Below, piece by piece: positions 44,075 through 52,303 of a DNA stretch of 64,000 nt. Below the pieces are notes generated by a model. That model saw nothing but the letters and a program-made list of their open reading frames with translations. It did no database searches and was not told the origin of the DNA. Source of the stretch: JAWLAT01 sp041395325 (GTDB lineage: Bacteria; Pseudomonadota; Gammaproteobacteria; Xanthomonadales; SZUA-5). The stretch spans positions 121,405 through 185,404 of the forward strand of contig JAWLAT010000008.1 in assembly GCA_041395325.1 (NCBI GenBank), given 5' to 3'. How positions within the stretch are numbered: position 1 is the first letter of the stretch; the number at the start of each line of letters is the position of its first letter. A program made the position numbers and the translations under genes.

Positions 44075-45172
44075 TCAAGCACTCTCCCGCGCGGCGTAAT
44101 AGGCACGTTCGCTGACGTCATGCCAGCGCCGCGCCCGCTGCAGGAATTGCCGGTAGCTGTCGTAGACCTCGGCGGCGAAGGCGTCGCGCGCGGCCACTTC
44201 GGCAACGACGGTCTCGCTCGCTTCGCGCAGCGCATTGAGCACTTCGCGCGGGAATGGGCGTAGATCGACGCCGTGCTCATTGACCAGCGTCTCCAGCGCG
44301 GCCTGATTGTTGGCGGTGAAGTCGGCCAGCATGTCCTCGTTGGTGCTGCGAGAGGCGGCCTCGACGATCGCCCGCAGGTCGGCCGGCAGCGCGTCGAAAG
44401 CCGCCTTGTTGACCATGCACTCCAGGGTGGTGCCCGGTTCGTGCCAGCCGGGGTAGTAGTAGTACTTGGCCACCTTGTACAGGCCGAAGGCGAGGTCGTT
44501 GTAGGGACCGACCCACTCGGTGGCATCGATCGTGCCCTGCTGCATCGCGGTGAACAGCTCACCCCCGGGGATGTTCACCGAGGTGCCACCCAATCGGGCC
44601 AGAACTTCCCCGCCCAGACCCGGGATGCGCATCTTCAGACCCTGCAGGTCGCTGACCTGATTGATCTCCCGGTTGAACCAGCCGCCCATTTGCACGCCGC
44701 TGTTGCCGCCCGGAAAGGGCACCAGACCAAAGCGGGCATAGAGCCGGGTCCACAGTTCCAGGCCGCCACCGTGATAGAGCCAGCCATTCATTTCCTGACC
44801 GTTCATGCCGAAGGGAACGGCCGAGAAAAACTGCGCCGCCTCGGACTTGCCCTTCCAGTAGTAGGCACCACCATGGCCCATTTCGGCGGTGCCGGTGGAC
44901 ACTGCGTCGAACACTTCCAGCGCCGGCACCAGTTCGCCGGCACCATAGACCTTGACGGTCAGCCGGCCGCCGCTGAGCTGACCGATGCGCTCGGCCAGAC
45001 GGCTGGCGCCCACGCCCAGGCCGGGGAAATTCGCCGGCCAGGTGGTCACCATCTTCCATTCGATTGGCTTGGCGGCTGGTGCCTGTGCCACCACGGGCTC
45101 ACCTTCCGGGCGGCTGCATGCGGCCACACCAGCGCCCACCACGGCGCCTGCCAATACGTCACGTCGTTTCAT
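44075..45172 (-). CDS. TRAP transporter solute-binding protein (DctP family)
   Basis: A 365-residue periplasmic receptor. GGGAGGGAGAC precedes ATG 45172. The N-terminus MKRRDVLAGAVVGAGVAACS has both a twin-Arg pair and a lipobox-like VAAC. The mature part matches DctP/TakP proteins: KMVTTWPANFPGLGVGASRL, GAGELVPALEVFDAVSTG and QQGTIDATEWVGPYND (about 215-230). TakP relatives bind alpha-keto acids. The DctQ and DctM membrane subunits are not adjacent, so the permease must be elsewhere. Confidence 0.9.
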   Translation of the reverse strand: MKRRDVLAGAVVGAGVAACSRPEGEPVVAQAPAAKPIEWKMVTTWPANFPGLGVGASRLAERIGQLSGGRLTVKVYGAGELVPALEVFDAVSTGTAEMGHGGAYYWKGKSEAAQFFSAVPFGMNGQEMNGWLYHGGGLELWTRLYARFGLVPFPGGNSGVQMGGWFNREINQVSDLQGLKMRIPGLGGEVLARLGGTSVNIPGGELFTAMQQGTIDATEWVGPYNDLAFGLYKVAKYYYYPGWHEPGTTLECMVNKAAFDALPADLRAIVEAASRSTNEDMLADFTANNQAALETLVNEHGVDLRPFPREVLNALREASETVVAEVAARDAFAAEVYDSYRQFLQRARRWHDVSERAYYAARESA

Positions 45173-45336
45173 TGCCAGTCTCCCTCCCCAGGATGGCCTC
45201 AGTGTAGCCCCGACATCGCCGCAGGCGGTGCGTAAACACTCGACTGCCGGCTGAATGGCTGGTCGTCGTCATGTCCCTGTGAACTGCCTTGCAGCGTTCG
45301 CTGCTGCAGCAGGCCTGAGGTGCGCGCAGTCAGGAG

Positions 45337-45342
45337 TAGACT
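45337..45342 (+). promoter_or_regulatory. Putative -10 element of the kinase gene
   Basis: TAGACT in the context GGAGTAGACTGG lies 40 bp before ATG 45382. The context resembles the rpoH -10 (GCTAGACTGG). The -35 is weak. Confidence 0.35.
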
Positions 45343-45381
45343 GGCATCGGATCAGGCCGACGCTTGAGGGCGGCGGAACAT

Positions 45382-47388
45382 ATGCGCAAACACATCGGAC
45401 ACTACGAAATCGTTGCCGAGCTCGGCCGCGGCGGCATGGGCGTGGTCTACAAGGGTTTCGAGACCTCGCTCAATCGTCACGTGGCGATCAAGACGCTCGC
45501 CGATCACCTGGCCAGCAATCCCGCGGTGGTTGAGCGCTTCATGCGCGAAGCGCGCAGCATGGCGCAGCTCAGCGATGCGCACATCGTGCCGATCTATTTC
45601 GTCGGCGAAGACCGCGGGCTGCCCTATTTCGCGATGGAATTCGTCGAAGGCGAGTCCGTCGCCGACCGGCTCAAGCGGGAAGGCCGACTCGCGTCGCTGG
45701 AGGCGCGTCGGATCATTCTGCAGGCCGCCCAGGGCCTGGCCGTGGCGCACGAATTCGGTGTGGTGCATCGCGACATCAAGCCGGCCAATCTGCTGATCTC
45801 CACGCGCGGCGTGGTCAAGGTGGCGGACTTCGGCATTGCATTGGCCGCTTCCGACATGCAGCAGAAGCTCACCGGCACCGGCCAGCTGGTCGGCACGCCC
45901 GGCTATCTGTCGCCTGAGGTCTGTCTGGGCAAGCCCACCGATGCGCGCTCGGACATTTTCTCGCTTGGCATCGTGCTGTTCGAGATGTTGACCGGGCGGA
46001 TGCCCTTCCTGGATGAATCGCCGCTCGGCCTGATGCTCAGCGTGGTGCAGAGCAATCTGCCCGACGTGCGCGATCTGGCAGCCGATGTCGACGAATACAC
46101 CGTGCAGATTCTCGAAGCGATGGTGGCCAAGGACCCGGAAGCGCGCTATCAGAATTGCCAGGCATTGGTGGAAGCGCTGCTGGCGGCCGGCACGCCCTAC
46201 CACCCGGGTCAGACTGGTCACACACCGGTGCCGAGTCGGGCCACCGCCGAAACGAGCCTGGCGACGCCCGTACCGGCCAGACCGGCAACGCCGCCGCCTG
46301 CGCCGGTCCAGTCCGCAGCGCCGTCAGCTCAGCCCACGCCCGCGGCCGGACCTACAGCCGTCATGCCCACACCGGTGCCGCCAGTGAAGGCGGCCGCGCC
46401 ACGTCGTTCGCGCTGGTTGCCGGTGGCCGTCGCTGCGGCGCTGTTGTTGGCCATGGCCGCGGCGACGGCGATGGTGTTGCTGCGCAGCTCAGACAGCGCG
46501 GCGCCACCGCTGGCTGCCGCCAGTCTGCCGACCGCGGCCGCGACGTCGTCCGGCGAACCTCCAGGCCCGGCTGCTTCGTCGGTCGCTCCAGATGCTGCTG
46601 CGGCTGATCATGCAAGCGTGGCGGGTGCCGATACGGCCCAAATCAGCGCGGGCGTGGAACCGGTACACGACAGTGCCGCGTTGCCGAGCCGCTTGCCGGA
46701 GCCCGCTCAGGCTGAACTCGTCGCCAATGCCGTACCGCAACAACTCGCGGTGGCCGCCCCGTCCGCGGAGACGCCATCCACCCCGGTCGAGTCGGTGCCG
46801 GCGGCCACCTTGGCCGAAGCCCAGCCTGCCGGTCCCGCAGCAGCCAACCCGCCACCTCGTCCGCTGCAGCGACTGGCCGAAGCGCGACAGGAGCGCGTGG
46901 CGATGCGCAGCGAGAGCGCTCCGGAGCGTCGCCCGGCACCACCGCCAGCGCGCTTGCCCGAGCGCACGCTGGTGCTGGCCATCGGTGATCCGGCCGTGAC
47001 CGGGCCCGCTCAAGCGGCCATTGAAGCTGCACTGGAAGCCGAAGGCGTTCGTCTGGCGGACACCGAGATGGTGCCCGGTCTGGGGCGCTACTCCGACGAT
47101 GACCTTCCAGGCCTGCTCGGTGCAGTCGCCCGCGCGGGCGTCGCCCGTACCATCGTGACGCTGCGGGTGGTGCCGGTTGGTCAACAGGAACTGACCTACT
47201 ACGGCGAGCGCAGCACGCAGTACACGGCGCAGCTGAGGTTGCGGGCCTACGACGTGGCCGAGCGCCAGCCGATCGGTCGGATGCATCAAACTCAGGTCAG
47301 TTTCACCAGCCTGAATGCGGCGGCAAATACCCAGCAAGCCTTGGATCCGCTGCTGGGGCCGCTGGCCAGCGCGCTGGCGCATCGCTGA
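45382..47388 (+). CDS. Transmembrane Ser/Thr protein kinase (PknB-like)
   Basis: A 668-residue protein. ATG 45382 is preferred to TTG 45364. The N-terminal kinase domain (about 8-270) is complete: Gly loop ELGRGGMGVVYKG, Lys in HVAIKTLADH, catalytic HRDIKPANLL, VADFGIA, and GTPGYLSPEV. A Pro/Ala-rich juxtamembrane region leads to one membrane helix (about 345-365, WLPVAVAAALLLAMAAATAMV). Outside the membrane there is a low-complexity spacer, then a folded domain (about 530-668) starting RTLVLAIGDPAVTGPAQAAI that I do not recognise. No PASTA repeats are present. The partner phosphatase is not in the window. It lies 68 bp upstream of the repeat protein gene. Confidence 0.93.
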   Translation: MRKHIGHYEIVAELGRGGMGVVYKGFETSLNRHVAIKTLADHLASNPAVVERFMREARSMAQLSDAHIVPIYFVGEDRGLPYFAMEFVEGESVADRLKREGRLASLEARRIILQAAQGLAVAHEFGVVHRDIKPANLLISTRGVVKVADFGIALAASDMQQKLTGTGQLVGTPGYLSPEVCLGKPTDARSDIFSLGIVLFEMLTGRMPFLDESPLGLMLSVVQSNLPDVRDLAADVDEYTVQILEAMVAKDPEARYQNCQALVEALLAAGTPYHPGQTGHTPVPSRATAETSLATPVPARPATPPPAPVQSAAPSAQPTPAAGPTAVMPTPVPPVKAAAPRRSRWLPVAVAAALLLAMAAATAMVLLRSSDSAAPPLAAASLPTAAATSSGEPPGPAASSVAPDAAAADHASVAGADTAQISAGVEPVHDSAALPSRLPEPAQAELVANAVPQQLAVAAPSAETPSTPVESVPAATLAEAQPAGPAAANPPPRPLQRLAEARQERVAMRSESAPERRPAPPPARLPERTLVLAIGDPAVTGPAQAAIEAALEAEGVRLADTEMVPGLGRYSDDDLPGLLGAVARAGVARTIVTLRVVPVGQQELTYYGERSTQYTAQLRLRAYDVAERQPIGRMHQTQVSFTSLNAAANTQQALDPLLGPLASALAHR

Positions 47389-47456
47389 GGCCCAGATCGC
47401 GGCGTGGCACGCACATTGCATTGGTCGTACTCCGTTTTCGCGAAGGAGTGCTACTG

Positions 47457-48362
47457 ATGCATCGCAATGGCGTCACCATCGACTTTTCCAGTCCCTCCCG
47501 TTTGCGTCCGGGGCCGCAAACCGCTGTCCGCCTGCTGTCCGCTTTGCTGCTGGCGCTGGTGCCCGGCACTGTCTTGTGGGCGGCCACCGTGGTGGCGGAG
47601 GCCGGCGAGAACGTCGATTCCGGTTCCCGCAAGGTGCGCGTGCCGGCCGGTCTGGAAGTGGGCGTGATTGACACCGGCAGCGGCAGCGTCGAGTTGGAAG
47701 ACGGCGCCAGTGCCCGGCGCATTGATACTGGCAGTGGCCGTGTTTACCTGGGCAAGGGCGCCAGCAGCGGCAACATCGACACCGGTTCCGGCGGCGTGGA
47801 GATGGCGGATCGAACTCGCGCCGGGCGCATCGACACCGGTTCCGGCCCGGTACGCATGGGCGACGACGTCGAGGTCAAGTCCATCGACACTGGCTCCGGT
47901 GGGGTCGAAGGTGGCCGCAATGTCGTTGTCGACGGCAAGATCGACACCGGCTCAGGCGGCGTGGAACTCGGCGAAGGTGCCCGCATCAGCGGCAAGATCG
48001 ATACCGGTTCCGGCGGCGTGGATCTGCGCAACGCCTGGGTCGGTCAGGACATCGACACCGGCAGCGGCCATATCCGACTACGCGATACCACAGTCGAGGG
48101 CGAAGTCCGTACCCGCAGTGGTGAGGTTCGGCTGGATGGTCAGACCCATGTGCAGGGTGACCTGCTGGTGGTGAAGAACAGCTGTTGGGGTCTGTGCTGG
48201 AGCAACAACCCCAAGCCGGCCCGCGTGATCATCGGCGCCGGTGCCCGTGTCGACGGCACCATCCGCTTTGAGCACGATGGCGAGTTGTGGGTGCACGAAC
48301 AGGCCCGCATCGGCCGGGTGGAAGGCATCCAGGCGCGTCGCTTCAGCGCCGAGTCGCCCTGA
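47457..48362 (+). CDS. Exported IDTGSG-repeat protein (predicted beta-solenoid)
   Basis: A 301-residue protein starting at ATG 47457 behind AAGGAG. A hydrophobic segment at about 27-48 (VRLLSALLLALVPGTVLWAA) acts as signal or anchor. Residues about 70-235 consist of nine repeats of 18-19 residues, eight with IDTGSG followed by xVxxxxGA and a last variant VRTRSG. Such spacing is typical of right-handed beta-solenoids and resembles adhesin-like DUF4097 or bactofilin-type folds. The C-terminal part (about 235-301) has a two-Cys loop (SCWGLCW) and further strand repeats (GARVDGTIRFEHDGELWVH). It follows the kinase gene on the same strand and may be its partner or substrate. No function is established. 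Confidence 0.85.
   Translation: MHRNGVTIDFSSPSRLRPGPQTAVRLLSALLLALVPGTVLWAATVVAEAGENVDSGSRKVRVPAGLEVGVIDTGSGSVELEDGASARRIDTGSGRVYLGKGASSGNIDTGSGGVEMADRTRAGRIDTGSGPVRMGDDVEVKSIDTGSGGVEGGRNVVVDGKIDTGSGGVELGEGARISGKIDTGSGGVDLRNAWVGQDIDTGSGHIRLRDTTVEGEVRTRSGEVRLDGQTHVQGDLLVVKNSCWGLCWSNNPKPARVIIGAGARVDGTIRFEHDGELWVHEQARIGRVEGIQARRFSAESP
47667..48160 (+). repeat. Tandem 54-57 bp coding repeats
   Basis: Nine in-frame units begin with the bases for IDTGSG or its variant. Core bases such as GACACCGG and GGCGGCGTGGA recur, while the second half of each unit varies. This argues for old duplication under protein-level selection. Confidence 0.85.
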
Positions 48363-48369
48363 AGGTTCC

Positions 48370-48395
48370 GGGCCCGGGGCGCTTGCCCTGGGCCC
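48370..48395. terminator. Strong hairpin between convergent genes
   Basis: GGGCCCGGGGC and GCCCTGGGCCC pair over a GCTT loop with one G-T pair. It sits 8 bp after the repeat protein stop and before the opposing pstB end, and could act on both strands. There is no T-tract. Confidence 0.55.
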
Positions 48396-48417
48396 GCCAT
48401 CTTCCAACGTGGCGACG

Positions 48418-49203
48418 CTACCCGTACCGACCGGTGATGTAGTCCTCGGTTTCCTGCAATCGGGGATTGGTGAACAGCTGGACCGATTCGTCCCATTCCA
48501 GCAGGCGACCGTCATAGAGAAAGGCGGTGTAGTCGGCCACCCGGGCAGCCTGCTGCACGTTGTGCGTCACCAGGACGATGGTGTAGCGAGACTTCAGCTC
48601 GGCGATCAGGGTTTCGATGCGCAGCGTGGAGATTGGATCCAGCGACGATGCCGGTTCGTCCAGCAGTAGCACCTCAGGCTCCACGGCCAGCGCGCGTGCC
48701 AGCACCAGGCGCTGCTGCTGCCCCAGCGACAGCGCCAGGGCTTCCTCATCCAGGCGATCGCGCACTTCCTCCCACAGCCCCACTGAATGCAGCGCGGCTT
48801 CGACGATCTCTTCCAGCGCCTGCCGCTGGCAGCGTCGATGCAGGCGTACACCGTAGGCGACGTTGTCGAACACACTGCCGGGGAATGGGTTGGGGCGTTG
48901 GAACACCATGCCGATCCGTCGGCGCAGTTCGGGCAGCGGCAGTCTGCTGCTGTCCACATCCATACCTTGCAGCAGCACCTGACCGGTCACCTGTGCACCC
49001 GGCCACAGCTCGGTCAGGCGGTTCAAACAGCGCAGGAAGCTGGTCTTGCCGCATCCCGAGGGGCCGATCAGCGCGGTGACGCTGTTCGACGGAAAGGCGA
49101 TGTCAATGCCCTGCAGTACGCGACGGCGCCCGATCTGCAGGCCCAGGTCGACAGTCTGCAGTGCCGCCGGCTGTGCGGTCGGGGCTGCCTCGCCTTCGCT
49201 CAT
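48418..49203 (-). CDS. pstB: Phosphate ABC transporter ATP-binding protein PstB
   Basis: A 261-residue ATPase that drives high-affinity phosphate uptake. Walker A is GPSGCGKTS (about 47-55), the Q-loop is in VFQRPNPFPGSVFDNVAYG, Walker B is EVLLLDEPASSLDPIST, and the switch His is in VTHNVQQAARVADY. The signature reads LSLGQQQR where PstB proteins normally have LSGGQQQR, so the first Gly is replaced by Leu. It starts inside the end of pstA (ATGA overlap), last gene of pstC-pstA-pstB. Confidence 0.95.
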   Translation of the reverse strand: MSEGEAAPTAQPAALQTVDLGLQIGRRRVLQGIDIAFPSNSVTALIGPSGCGKTSFLRCLNRLTELWPGAQVTGQVLLQGMDVDSSRLPLPELRRRIGMVFQRPNPFPGSVFDNVAYGVRLHRRCQRQALEEIVEAALHSVGLWEEVRDRLDEEALALSLGQQQRLVLARALAVEPEVLLLDEPASSLDPISTLRIETLIAELKSRYTIVLVTHNVQQAARVADYTAFLYDGRLLEWDESVQLFTNPRLQETEDYITGRYG

Positions 49204-50432
49204 GGTGACAGCTTCTCGTGGCGCAGCCGCAGGATGGCGCGAGCGTAGATGGCGGCTCCATTGAGTGCCAGCACCAGCAGCAACAGCGCCAGTGCGCAGG
49301 CAAAGGCCTGCTGCACAGCGAGGGTGTGTCCACCGGCGCTGGTGGCCAGATCCAGCACCCGATAGCCGAGGTGCATGAAGGGGCGCTCCAGATGCAGGAA
49401 GGGTGCCTCTGTGCTGATTGGCAACTGGGCTGCATAGCGAACGGCGCCCACCAGCAGCAGTGGCGCGACTTCGGCACTCGCGCGTGCGATGGCCAGAATC
49501 AGGGCTGTCAGCAGCGCCGGCCGGGCCGCGGGCAACAGGACGCCAAAGATGGTCTCGCTGCGCGTTGCACCGAGTGCCAGACTGGCCTCACGCAAGCCGC
49601 CCGGTACGCGCCTGAAGCCCTGTTCGCTGACGACCACAACCAGCGGCAGCGTCAACAGGGCCAGCACCAGAGATGCCCACAGCAGGCCACCACTGGCATA
49701 GGTCGGGCTGGGCAGCCGGTCGGCGTGGAACCACTGGTCAATCTGGTGACCGAAACCGTGGACGAACAGGCCCAGTCCCACCAGTCCGTAGACCACCGAC
49801 GGGATCGCCGCCAGTTGCGCCAGCACCTGGCGCAGCCAGCGCGTGTGTCGAGTGGTCCCGGCAAATTCGGCCAGGTACAGGCCGACAGCAACGCCGAAAG
49901 GCAGCACCAGTAATGTCATCAGCAGCACCAGCACGAAGGTGCCGACGAGTGCAGCCGATATGCCGCCTTGTCCATCGGCTCGCGCCGGCGCCAGCAGAAA
50001 ATTCCGCAGACTGTCGTACCAGCGCCCGAGACCGGCCAGCCAGCGGCCATCATTGGGGAAGGCCAATTGCCAGCGCTGCGGGTCCGCGGTGCAGGGACTT
50101 TGCACCAGCAACTCGCCTTCGGCGTTGCTGGCGGCGCAAGCGGCGGTTGGTTCGGAGATCGACATTACCTGTTCCCGAGGCAATCGCTGCCAGCGCACGC
50201 GACCGGCATCGATGCCGGTCAGCAGGTCGAGGTGTGTCACTTCAGTCTGCAACAGCAATCCGGCCAGCGGCGGCTGGTCGCGTAGTTCAACCTGCAGCAA
50301 CGGTCTCGGGGCCAGTCCGGCCACGCCGCCCAGCAGCACGCTCATGCCGACCAGCAGGAATCCGGCCAGCAGCAACACCAGCAGACCCCCGGTCAGTCGC
50401 GAAAGCGGCCCTCGCCAAGGATAGGGATTCAT
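49200..50432 (-). CDS. pstA: Phosphate ABC transporter permease PstA
   Basis: A 410-residue permease with an N-terminal anchor (about 12-40), a periplasmic insertion of about 110 residues and then the six-helix transport core. Family features include GGISAALVGTFVLVLLMTL, SVVYGLVGLGLFVHGFGHQ and the EAA-type loop GGLREASLALGATRSETIF (about 275-295). E. coli PstA is near 296 residues, so this is a long form. Both ends overlap neighbours by 4 bp, so translation is coupled. Confidence 0.93.
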   Translation of the reverse strand: MNPYPWRGPLSRLTGGLLVLLLAGFLLVGMSVLLGGVAGLAPRPLLQVELRDQPPLAGLLLQTEVTHLDLLTGIDAGRVRWQRLPREQVMSISEPTAACAASNAEGELLVQSPCTADPQRWQLAFPNDGRWLAGLGRWYDSLRNFLLAPARADGQGGISAALVGTFVLVLLMTLLVLPFGVAVGLYLAEFAGTTRHTRWLRQVLAQLAAIPSVVYGLVGLGLFVHGFGHQIDQWFHADRLPSPTYASGGLLWASLVLALLTLPLVVVVSEQGFRRVPGGLREASLALGATRSETIFGVLLPAARPALLTALILAIARASAEVAPLLLVGAVRYAAQLPISTEAPFLHLERPFMHLGYRVLDLATSAGGHTLAVQQAFACALALLLLVLALNGAAIYARAILRLRHEKLSP

Positions 50433-52258
50433 GCCGAATCTCGTGGCCGCAGCCAGCGCTGGGCCAGCAGATTCATCGCCACGCTACCCAGGGTCAACAG
50501 CAATGCCGCGAGCAACAGGGCCTGATAGTGCAGCGTGCCGGGCACCGCCTGCGGTGCCTCCAGCACCAGCGTGGCGCTGATGCTGCGCAGTCCCTGCAGT
50601 GGGTCGAGTGTGGTCAGCGGCGTATTGCCCGAGACCATCAGGACGATCAGCGTCTCGCCCAACGCCCGGCCAAAGCTCACCAGCAAGGCGGCGAGCAATC
50701 CGGGTGCTGCGGCCGGCAGCAACAGACCGAACAGCGTATCGCGTCGGCTCGCCCCCAGCGCCAGGGCCGCCTCCTGCCAGTCTGGAGGTGCGGCCTGCAA
50801 TGCCTCATCCGTCAGCGAGTAGAGCGTCGGGGAGATGGCCAGACCGACGACCAGTGCCACCACGATGCTGTTGTAGGTCTGGTACTGCAGGCCCCACCAC
50901 TGTCCCATGGCCAGTGTCAGCTGTCCGCCCGGCAGTTGCTGTTCCAGCCAGGCGCCAAGGAGGCTGCCCAGGCCCAGCCCAAGCAGTGCTCGGCGCAGGA
51001 TGCCGCGGGCGCGCTGACCATCGCTCAGCTCACTTGAGTGACGGCGCGCCGGCCAGAGAAAGGCGATCAGCCAGCCCAGCAGTGCCGCCAGAGCGAGCCC
51101 CAGGTGCTGTTCCAGCCATGGGGCCAGCCACAGCAGTGCCAGCATCCCGAGAACCACCGTCGGGATCGCTTCGCAGAGCTCCAGTCCGGCTTTCAATCGG
51201 TGCTTGAGGCGACCGGATCGATACTGGACGGCATGCATGGCGGCACCCATCGCCAGCGGCGCGGCAATGAGCAGACCGAGGCAGGCTGCCTTCAGTGAAC
51301 CGAGCAGCAACGGCCACAGATTGAGGTGGGTGGAGGCCTCGGGCGCATTGGCATGCGCCTGCCAGAGCTGACTGGGCTGTGGTTGCCCGGGTCGCGATTG
51401 CGCTTGCCACAGATCGCGCAGTCCCGCGCGGGTCGCATCGCCCAAGTCATGCAACCTAACGTGCCCATCCTGCCAGCGCGCCAAACGCCCATCACCCGCG
51501 TACAGGCGTGCCTGATTGGCTACCAGCGCGGCATCTGCTGGCCACAGTTCCCGCCAGCTGCCGGTGCCCGGGCGCAGCAGGCCGAGTCGACCGTCTGCAT
51601 GCAGGGCCAGAAGCTCTTCGCTGCCCTGGTCCGGTCGCTGCCAGCTGACCACGGGACTGGGCAGTTCCTGCTGGAGCGCCGGCTGGGCCAGCAATTGCAG
51701 GACACCGGCCCGGTCGCGCGCTGCGGTGATCCAGAGCACGCGACCGTCCACCATGCTGGTCAGTGCCGACCGGCCGTCGGTACCGGCAATCCAGTCGGCG
51801 ATATCGCCAACGATCAACTCCGCCTGTTCTGGAGGCTCGCCCTCGATCTGCAAGCGCAAGGCATTGTTCGGACCCTCGCCGTCACCGCGGCGCAATGCCT
51901 GCAGGCACCAGCGCCGCGCACCGGGCTCGAAGCAACGGCGGTTGCCGTCGCTGCCGAATGGCAACAGCTGGCTGCCGCCGGTGCTCACGCTGTCGTCGGC
52001 CTGCCAGACACCGTCGGCATCGAACTGCAATCGAGCGGGCGGAAAGCCCTGTGCCGGATCGGTCCATTCTGCCAGCGGCTGAGGGCGCGAGGGTCGCGGG
52101 TCGAGCAGCGGTGCGGCCGTTGTCACCAGGAACCCGAGTACCAGCAGCAAGGACAATGCCGTCAGCACGGCGGCCGAACTGGTGATTCGCAGCAGGTTTC
52201 GATCACGGCGCAGGCGTTGCTGCAGCGATCGCGGCGTTGCGGGGCTCGGACTGCTCAT
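50429..52258 (-). CDS. pstC: Phosphate ABC transporter permease PstC, long form
   Basis: A 609-residue protein, almost twice the E. coli length. After one membrane helix (about 25-50) there is a periplasmic insertion of about 230 residues with WD-like repeats (ELLALHADGRLGLLRPG, ARLYAGDGRLARWQDGHVRL). The permease core then begins near 310. The EAA-type loop is DWQEAALALGASRRDTLFG (about 490-510). Long PstC proteins of this kind are known in pseudomonads. It is the first gene of pstCAB. No pstS, phoU or phoBR gene is nearby, and I see no PHO box in the 45 bp before it. Confidence 0.92.
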   Translation of the reverse strand: MSSPSPATPRSLQQRLRRDRNLLRITSSAAVLTALSLLLVLGFLVTTAAPLLDPRPSRPQPLAEWTDPAQGFPPARLQFDADGVWQADDSVSTGGSQLLPFGSDGNRRCFEPGARRWCLQALRRGDGEGPNNALRLQIEGEPPEQAELIVGDIADWIAGTDGRSALTSMVDGRVLWITAARDRAGVLQLLAQPALQQELPSPVVSWQRPDQGSEELLALHADGRLGLLRPGTGSWRELWPADAALVANQARLYAGDGRLARWQDGHVRLHDLGDATRAGLRDLWQAQSRPGQPQPSQLWQAHANAPEASTHLNLWPLLLGSLKAACLGLLIAAPLAMGAAMHAVQYRSGRLKHRLKAGLELCEAIPTVVLGMLALLWLAPWLEQHLGLALAALLGWLIAFLWPARRHSSELSDGQRARGILRRALLGLGLGSLLGAWLEQQLPGGQLTLAMGQWWGLQYQTYNSIVVALVVGLAISPTLYSLTDEALQAAPPDWQEAALALGASRRDTLFGLLLPAAAPGLLAALLVSFGRALGETLIVLMVSGNTPLTTLDPLQGLRSISATLVLEAPQAVPGTLHYQALLLAALLLTLGSVAMNLLAQRWLRPRDSA

Positions 52259-52303
52259 CGGGTCCGCAAGGCGGAATTGGCCGTCGCGCCCGGAGGGGCA
52301 GAC

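Noticed and set aside
47667..48160. Regular about 55-bp repeats considered as a CRISPR array
   Set aside because: The units stay in one open frame, encode the IDTGSG repeat, vary mainly outside the motif and are not separated by unique spacers.
52259..52303. PHO box before pstC
   Set aside because: No CTGTCAT-like direct repeats are present in the gap.
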